Assembly (NCBI RefSeq): GCF_964340395.1
Contig: NC_135566.1
Coordinates: 19,665,297-19,729,296, forward strand
Direction of reading: 5' to 3'
Origin: Glandiceps talaboti
Taxonomy: Eukaryota > Hemichordata > Enteropneusta > Spengelidae
Length of the DNA stretch: 64,000 nt
Shown: positions 13,301 through 22,600 of the stretch, piece after piece
Numbering within the stretch: position 1 is the stretch's first letter
How the letters are laid out: every line of letters begins with the position of its first letter
Program-made: the position numbers and the translations under genes
The notes under the pieces: model-generated
The model's input: only the letters and a program-made list of their open reading frames with translations
What the model was told of the DNA's origin: nothing
The model's database searches: none

Positions 13301-15470
13301 AAAATATGAGTGACCTGTGGGCCCTTGTCACTATGAGTCACTAGACGAGTAGTGAGAACTCTTAGGTCGTGAGTATTTCCAACTGACTGAAGACAAATAT
13401 TCAACAACAATATAATTACATGTATACCCCCATCAAGTGCAATTTATGAAAAGGGGAAAAATAATGTTAATTTGAAACGTTAGGACCCTTATTTCGCACA
13501 CCACAAAACCAGTGACATAGACACGGGTTGTTGTGACGTAGAATGACCAGTATATTGATCCATATTTTCTGTTCAAAGACAATAACTTGGCTTGAGTATG
13601 GTATAAATGTACATTGTGCTATCTACACTTTAAATCCAATTCACAGTTAGTGTTGTATAATATACAAATCAATAGTGAGTAGTGATAGTAAGGACTACTT
13701 GACATATATACATTTATGGGTGCTTAACAGTGACATAGTGTACTATTAAAATCAAATCAATAGTTTGGCTTAATGATGATGTAATGTTATTGGTTTTAAA
13801 ATGTGCATGCAGTCTACTGGAAAATGGGATTCAACTAAATGCACTGTTTGTAGTAATCTATCTGTCTCAGTAGTTTTCCTAAGAATCTGTAAGTAGCACA
13901 TGATGAGATTTCTAATATTACCTGAAAATGCAATATGTGTACATAATGTAAAACTTTGGTTAAACTTATATGTACCATAACATACATGTACATGTACATG
14001 TACATTTTTTGTACATGTACAATGTATGTTTTCAATGATGTGAAAAAGATCTCTCCTTGCAATGTTAGCACAGTTGAAGGCATGCTCTAGGGATTTCCAT
14101 GACATTTTAATGTATGTACATATAATACATAATTCATTGTCTCATAATAGGTATTATTGGTATAAGTTCTGTACATGTAAAAAGGAAATGGTGATTGAAT
14201 AGGTTTCAGTAATTTGAATGCTACAAGTATACATGGATTGTACATTTTGATAGTCGGCAATATTACAAAAAAAAATGTTTTGTATAAGCTCTGGCTTTTT
14301 AGATTTGAGCCCTACTGAACTCAGGTTCAATAGACAAGTGCTTTACTATATGGCAAAATGTCTATGGTATGTGTATTGTCACATAAATGGTACAGGTGTG
14401 CTACAATGCCATTGGCACTATTTTTATATACAGTGATTTAAAATAAAGATGTCACTTACTTACTTTGGTAATTCTTATCAGTACATTTATGTCAAAATGT
14501 GAAATGTGTACAATGTATATTGCAATATTTTATATGATATAATTTAAATGTAATGTTTAAAAACTAATATCAGCATGCTGTTTCCAATTTGATTTGAAAA
14601 GAGAATATGCAATATAAAAAAAAACTGCAGAAACTTTTTATGTTATTGAAATATTACCAGTTACATTGCAATGTACCATATGATTTCAGCTAAGCTCTTT
14701 TCATTATTTCATTTCTTTATATAAAAAAGAGAGCATATTTAAACAAAATTACAAAGAAAATTATATGTACATTGTATTTACCCCAGTTTGATATTTTAAT
14801 ACATTTACAGTTACTGACTGCCTGTCAATTTGATATGTGTGATTCACATTATACATCATATACATGTTACTACAGTACAATGAACTTCCTGGATGAAAAA
14901 ATATCTTTTCCTTTGTCTTGGTTTTAATTATAGTAAATGTTTAAATTTTACATTCAAATTCTATGGCATGATTATACAGAAAAACTTGATGAAGGTACTC
15001 CAGTGCTAACAACCTAGGTGTACATGTACTCTCTCAAATCAAAGGCTTTGAATACAAGTTTGTGTACATGTACATGGTGTCACTGATGAATCATACTAAA
15101 TGCATTGCTTCTCAAAAAGTATAGAAAAAAGTACTGTCTCCATCTCTTCACACCTGCAGCATTGCATAATAGTTTTATTGATTCATCTGGAATATCATGA
15201 AAACATGATTTTAGATGTGTATAACAAAGATTGATAGTGAGATGGCACCTTTGTGTTAGCAGTCCAGTATAGACTGAGGGTTAGAAGGAACTTGATTCTG
15301 TCTGTGAGCTCTCTCTTAGTGATATCATTGGGAAAGTACATGTAATACAGACAATGTTGCTGTTGAATGTTGTCACAGTTGGAAATTTGTGATACATGAA
15401 TACCTAGCATTCAAATTAGCAGTCCCAATAAACTGTCTGACTACGGTACACTAAGGTTACCTCCCCCCCC

Positions 15471-15501
<31 letters not shown>

Positions 15502-16522
15502 ACATGTTGAATGATTTTGAACAACAAATGTTGGTTTTCTATGCTGGTCATTCTACATCAAAGCAACACATGTCATTGGTTCTACAGTGCCCAAAATATG
15601 AGTAAAAATATTTCATACTGCAAATAAAATCTAAACATTGCCAAGATCAGTTGTAGTTATCCCAAGGACAGGAAATGAAATGAAATAAAATGGTGTGAAT
15701 GGATTTGGAGTTGTGGTAATAATTTGTCAGTTAACTGATTGAAAACAATATTTGTAATATTTTAAGTACATATGCACTAGACATTTCTTTTCTCATGTGT
15801 TTTGCCTGTGTGTATATTCTATAGGAACACAGCTGGCATTTTTTCCATTGACATTTGGGAAACACAAGTGGAGAGACAATAATTAGAATCAATACGTCAT
15901 CAGTAAGTGGGATTGACTGTCTGGAGAGTATCCCAAGTACATGCAATACAGTGCATTAGAAATATTCTCCATCATCACAATCAGTTATTATATACACCAA
16001 AATTACTTTTTAATTATTATTACTGCCCAGCATTTTGCACAAAAAGCTCCCCAGAGTAAGAATTGTACAATGTATATTGAAACTCCATTTTTACTGAACA
16101 ACAAAGTGAAATCCATTTATTTAACTTGGAATTGAAAGGTACATGTATGACACTTGCTCTCTTGGACAGAAAACACAATTCTCTCTTACAAATTACATAA
16201 ATTGTATATATAGAAAACACATTCTCGCTTACAAATTACATAAATTGTATATACAGAAAACACATTCTCTCTTACAAATTACATAAATTGTATATACAGA
16301 AAACACATTCTCTCTTACAAATTACATAAATTGTATATACAGAAAATATATTCTCTCTTACAAATTACATATTATATATACAGAAAACACACACGCTTTC
16401 CCTTACACCCACATGCACATCCATCCGTCAACATTGACCGTGACAGACGCAGACACACTTCCACATACACACACAAATATATATATATACAAATGCACAC
16501 ACATAAACTGTATTCACACAAA

Positions 16523-16567
<45 letters not shown>

Positions 16568-16599
16568 ACACACATACACATACCCACAGACACACACAA

Positions 16600-16670
<71 letters not shown>

Positions 16671-19600
16671 CTATAATATTAATAACACACACACTGAGAT
16701 GCAAAAAAGGCCTTACAAAAGTTACAGGTAATTATAAACACACAGTACAAACACAAGATTGATAGTCACTTGTTATTTCTTTCTTAACAAGCAAACATAT
16801 GGTAGCATACACAAAACACCCACCTCAAAGCATTTCAATATCTATATAATTTTAAATTGCTTGGAAAGATTTCCAAGGGAGGTGACCTTTACAGACAACC
16901 AAAACTGATAAACAAGTACATTTCCCTCTGACAGTTGCTTTGAATACTTTGTTATTAGTGGAAACTATTAAGCCACTCACAGTTACATGTATGTTTTTGA
17001 TGTAAATCATAGATGTAAAACAATGTGTGCACAGAGTTACTAACTAAATAGCTGTGTACTCATCTACAATTTCTGATAGCTAGATAAATAAACGTAATCA
17101 TACCATTTTAAAATACAAAGAATTTCAAAATAGTTTTGATATGTTCGTTTGTAGATGACAAGCACAAAATGAATGTCGCACTAAAGTTTTGCAAATGTAT
17201 ACAAATTGATTCATGTCACCAAAAAGTTTATTCTGTATGGCCACATTGTATCCTGTTATGTTGCAAAAGTATGGATAATTCCTGTCCTTATGGGGACATA
17301 GTGCATGGTTACATTAGTTGTCATGGCAACATAGGTGTCTTCGTAATATAGAAGAGATTTTAAGTGAAGCATCAATGCAAGGTGATAGTGTATTATGCGA
17401 GATATGATGAGGAATATTATACAGATGTATATTGTACGTATATAATGTATAGTACCTAATTTATTAGACCAAATAGATGAATAACACTAGCAAGGTTGTA
17501 TGCAAATGAATTAGAATTTGTATAGAAATGGATTAGAACTCAGAGTGATGACATTTTGTTTAGTCATCAAAAAAAGATGACATTTGTTGGTTAAGATGAT
17601 GTTTGTTGGTTGGCTGGATTTACCGTTAGACACCATAGTGGAATGTCATGGTCATAGAGATGATGTACCATCATTGGCATGCTGTCTCATCCCCATTTTG
17701 CCCAATTTGCCAGGTAAACTAGAGAATCTCTCAACATCAGAAGTCCTGAGCAGGTACGACGGGACATACACATGTACCAATTACATCATCTCTGTGATCA
17801 TGTTATTGCCACTATGATGCCAAATGGTAAAGGCAACAAATGGACAGTTTGACTTACATTGTAGCTTGTCAACCTGAACAGGTGAAATGTTACTTGTAAG
17901 TAATTACAACCCTTGGTGTGATAACTGATAACTACAGGTATGTGTACTCTTCAAATATGGCCACATGTCTAATTTATGGCCAGCATACAATGTACCAATG
18001 AAAGTGAGATAATAGTCCCTCTCAACTTTTTGTAAGCTTTAGTTTACTCTCTCCAGGATATTTGTTGCTTTTAATTCATGTCTTTTCTTTTCATTCTTCT
18101 ACCACCAGCATCAATGCAAAGAATGCAACCGATATTTTTGCTCCAAGTGCATGGCAAAGGAACCAAACAGGAGCTCATCACAGAGAAGATGCAATACTTG
18201 TCGAATACTTAGTTCCCCCGATACTTTTGATAAAAATGAACTGATGACTTTAAAGATCAAAGACTTGCGACAACATCTCATAGCCAACAATGTTACAGTT
18301 AGTTCTTGTACAGAGAAAAATGACCTAGTGGAATTACTCCTTCGTTACTATGCCAACAGACAAAATAGTGAAGCACAAGCAAGAAATCAGCAATCGGCTA
18401 GATCACATCAACAACATCAGTCACAGCATACACAACAAAGAAGTACAGCTGCAACAGATAATGTAAGTCAAAATTAGTTTTTCTAATTGGTTAGTCTCCA
18501 TTATTGGCATCACTCATGGTGGTGGTGCTATTACAATGGGTTTCATGCATCTCTCGATGTGTTTTTAGCCATATATCCGATTATGTTCGAACCAAAGTGG
18601 AAAATGTTCCACTTGTAAAATTTTTGGCCTCCCTGATGGGGCTACTACAGTGGACTTTGTGCATTACTCTCCAGAACGCAAGGTTTACTATTTAAAAGCC
18701 TTCATTTCCTGGAGTTTTCTCATGCATTGCTTCTTTTAGAATTGACTACAATGGTAACAGGAGTATTATATTTTACAACTCTGTACATATACAACTAACT
18801 ACTAATCTGGCGATCCTGGCTTGGACACAAGGCCGCCTTTACAAACTCTAGACGCACTTGTTTGTTCTGAGTTTTAATGTCATGTTTATATCAATCTCTT
18901 GTTGTAACTGTGTGTGATTACTGCCGGTATAGTCGTCATGTATATTATAACAATGAATTGTCTGCTTCACACAGAGATCCCAAGCACCAACCTCCACACA
19001 ATCACAACACACAAATGTAAATAGTACAACAAATTCAGGTACTCAGCCTAGTTCAACGCCAACCCAATCAGAGACAGAGGAAGACAGACTGGAAAGGCTT
19101 CGAAGGAGACAACAAGAAGAGATGCGTCGACATGAAGCAAGAAGAATGGCTGACTCTCCTGAGGTACATTTACTGGTAATGCTAAGGACTTCTTCAGTGC
19201 CTAGGTGTTAAAGCATGCAGTGTATTGAAACCCCCTCTCACAGTGTGTACTCCCCCACCCCCTACACACACATGTTCACAATATTTTGGGGGGATTTTGT
19301 AGTTTATCGATACCTCCTGTGCCACAGACTGTGTGAAGGTTGTGATCACCATGTAAACATACAAGACACACATGCAAATTTAGACACATAATGCACATAT
19401 AGAGACGTTAGTAGACATTATGCCAATTTTTGCTGTAGCAATCACATCTAAATCGTAGGAATTGAGACGTCATGTAAGTGAGATTATACCATATAGCTTA
19501 TGGCAAGTTCCATGAGTTGTAAAAGAAAATGTTGGTGCTACATGTCTATATGTATTACACTGCACCACAAATGCAAAGATCAACAACACTTCATGTATAA

Positions 19601-22600
19601 TTACAAACAGGGTTTATGGTACCAGTCTCTCTTCCATATCCCTACATTGCCAATAAAAAATCACCCTGTGCACGAGCCTACTACAGAATTTGTCAGTTTA
19701 CAATCTGATTAAAATCTGATGTAGATGTCAGCTAATCGTTCATTGTTATTTTTACTTCAGTATTTTTTTTAGAATTGATACATGTTCACGTTTTGGTCTT
19801 GATGGCCACAGTTGGCAATCAAGAAGAAAACGTAAACATGTATCACGAAGGTCAGTTCAAGCGAAAATACTGACTCAGAGGTAAAAATAACAATGAACGA
19901 TTAGCGGACATCTACATCAGATTTTAATGAGATTGGTCAGTGTACTTCATACATATACCTTATAATAAGATGATATAGTAATACCATTATACTGGTCAAC
20001 TACTGTCAGCAATTTTATAAAGATTTCTATGTTAACACTCACTTTCCTACCAAATTCAAAAAAGAATAAATGTTCTGATCCAAGATCTACTAAATTATTT
20101 TAAAATTTGAAATATTGTAAACAATTATCTGGTAAAGCTGTAGAAAAAAGTTGATTCAGAACAAAAAAAATAATCGTACCTGGTATTTAATCCTTGTGGC
20201 ACAAGTAATAAGATAATTTATGCAGGAACCTGGGATTCAATCTCTGGCCTTCAAATAACTTGAAGTAAGCATTTGATCATACATTATGCTTGCCCAAACT
20301 AAATTTCATTTTTACATGTACAACACAGCCAGACACATACTACAATGGGGTTGTGTTATCATACAGTTCAAAGTAGTGACTATTTTTGTCCATACACTGG
20401 AGTACACCTTTATTCCTACACTGCATGCATGTCACCTATATGGACAATGAGTCCTAGTATGTACCATCATATAACTTTAGTGCTCCTTACTTTTATTCTA
20501 GAAACTGTATGTGTAGGTTTGTTTTCTTCAATCGATCACTCCACCATTATAGTCAAATGGACAAATTTTACCAACAATCTAGCTGGAGAAAGGATGAACA
20601 GTGCATGTCCTGTAGTAATCTCTCACATGCAGACAGGCAGTTGTGAATTGGTTACTTTGTTCAGTTTACTACAAACTATACCTCCAGTCTGAAAGAAAGT
20701 CATGTGAGGATGGAATAATATTACCATGTTTACATCAGCACTCCAATTACATTAAGCCACCGTCAGTGGTACAATTAGTATATGGTGCTAAAGAAATCCA
20801 TTAGACTACATGTATATAGAGGGAGAGAGAGATTGTAGAAAATGTATAGTTTCTGGACTGCATCCATTTTACTTTCAACAAGCTAAGACAAATGCAACCT
20901 ACAATTATTGGGTTGTGTGTTGTATAGTTACACAAATGGATGATAGCTGTACCTTGAAATGCAGAACATCCATGCCTGTAATTATGATATCGCTAGTTTA
21001 AAGGGGAACATCTCTCCAGTAAATAACAATATTTTCATAAACTTTGGATTCTGGAGAGTTCAAGAAAACCGAATTGAAACAAACTCTGTTTCACCTTCAT
21101 TGCTTTAAACATGAACAGTGAATATTCATGACTCTCAACTGCTTATTATAGTCAGATAAAGTCATAAATAGGTATTGTTCAACTAATACATATACATGTC
21201 TACTAAGTCCCATTAGGCAAAAGTGGACTACTAATAGAAAATCGGAGGTGAAAAATAAGTTTCAATTTGGTGTTTCTTAGCAATTATGCTAAACTTGTGT
21301 GATGTGAAATCATAAAATTATTCCGCAGAACCCAGAATTTATGCAAATAAAACTATGTCCTGGAGTGGCATTGCCCTTTAAACACTGGAAGCACCTGAAA
21401 TTCTATACACCAGTAGTCTAGACATATAAAATGCTGTATAGGTCTTGTCATAGACTAAAACCAGTCTACGTGTGAGTGTAATCATCACCAATGGCCATTG
21501 ATAGGTTAATGTCAACATGTCATAATAAATGGTTTTTCATTAGTTTCTGTCCTAACTTGTCAAAAGTGATCTCACCAGAGTACTTAGTTTGTTTCATTCC
21601 AGTTTTACCATGTTCAACTGAGTGTGAGTTATTTTCTCTTTAGGTACAAACTCCCATCCCTAATATCTCTCCCTATACATATAATAGTTAAGTGTATCTC
21701 GAGGACAAATTCCTGATGTAACAGGATACAAAATGGCTGCAAACTATTGGTGATAAAGTGGTTTTCACTTTACACATATGGTAGACTGAAATATTTGAAG
21801 AGTGTTGTGATATTGCTGTTTTCTATCTGAAGTCATTATGATCATAGGCTACATTTTGTATATTGGAAACAACAGCATGGCCATGTGTGTTGACTACCTT
21901 TGCAGTGGCCTTGTGTCTATATGACACCTTGTTGAAGCAATAATAAATAGCGATTAAAAATAGAGAGAGAAAGAGAGATACAGATAGAAATGAATGGATT
22001 ATTGTTTATTTATAGAATACCTCTAATTATTCCATGGCCATGTCACCTATGTGAGTGTCAATTAGGGACTTAGATGCACCTAGTGTTATCAGCTGTTTTT
22101 CCTTGAAGTTGCGTATGTAGGAAAATGACTGATACTGCATGATCACAAAGAGAAATAAGTAGAACCTAGAGCCCAATTAGAGATATATAAGAGGTGTGTT
22201 GTAACACATTGTTCAATCAGTCACACTGGACTGACATTACAAAGATTTTGTATGCACGACCTTATCAATTAGAGATTTGTTTGTCTGTTGAGCTATAACT
22301 ATACAATATACTGTAAACCTGGAAATGTTCACAGAAGACTAATTTTCACTTCATTCATTGGAAAATGATTAATAATATGCAAAAATAAGTAGCGACTAAA
22401 ACTACCCTTTTGTACATGAACACAATGTACCAGTCTAGTATTTGTAAAAAAATAGTCTTTTAAGAACTAGCTGAAGACTTTAAAATCGCAAAATTTTGTA
22501 GTCGTGAAAATAGCTAGGTTTACAGTATTTCAAATTATGCACTGCTTCAACCAAATATATACTAAGTGTTTATGCTGTGGATAAATGGGTTTTCCTTTGG

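Larger units (their letters stand above)
7372..18108 (+). other. RNF34 intron 1 (about 10.7 kb)
   Basis: GTGAGT to ACCACCAG. It contains the giant 37-bp array, a hairpin MITE, dispersed repeats and microsatellites. No nested gene was recognised on either strand. Confidence 0.85.

Noticed and set aside
14286-14350. tRNA-like stretch with GAACTCAGGTTCAATAGAC
   Set aside because: Resembles a B box loosely but no cloverleaf or A box could be drawn; not called as a tRNA.
16331-16762. Long His/Thr or Cys/Val frames in the CA repeat
   Set aside because: Microsatellite artefacts, as are those at 39333-39629, 45067-45447, 48884-49121, 53096-53618, 53555-54197 and 57306-57869.
17136-17351. 71-codon frame inside RNF34 intron 1
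   Set aside because: No domain, no splice context; typical length for chance frames in AT-rich DNA.
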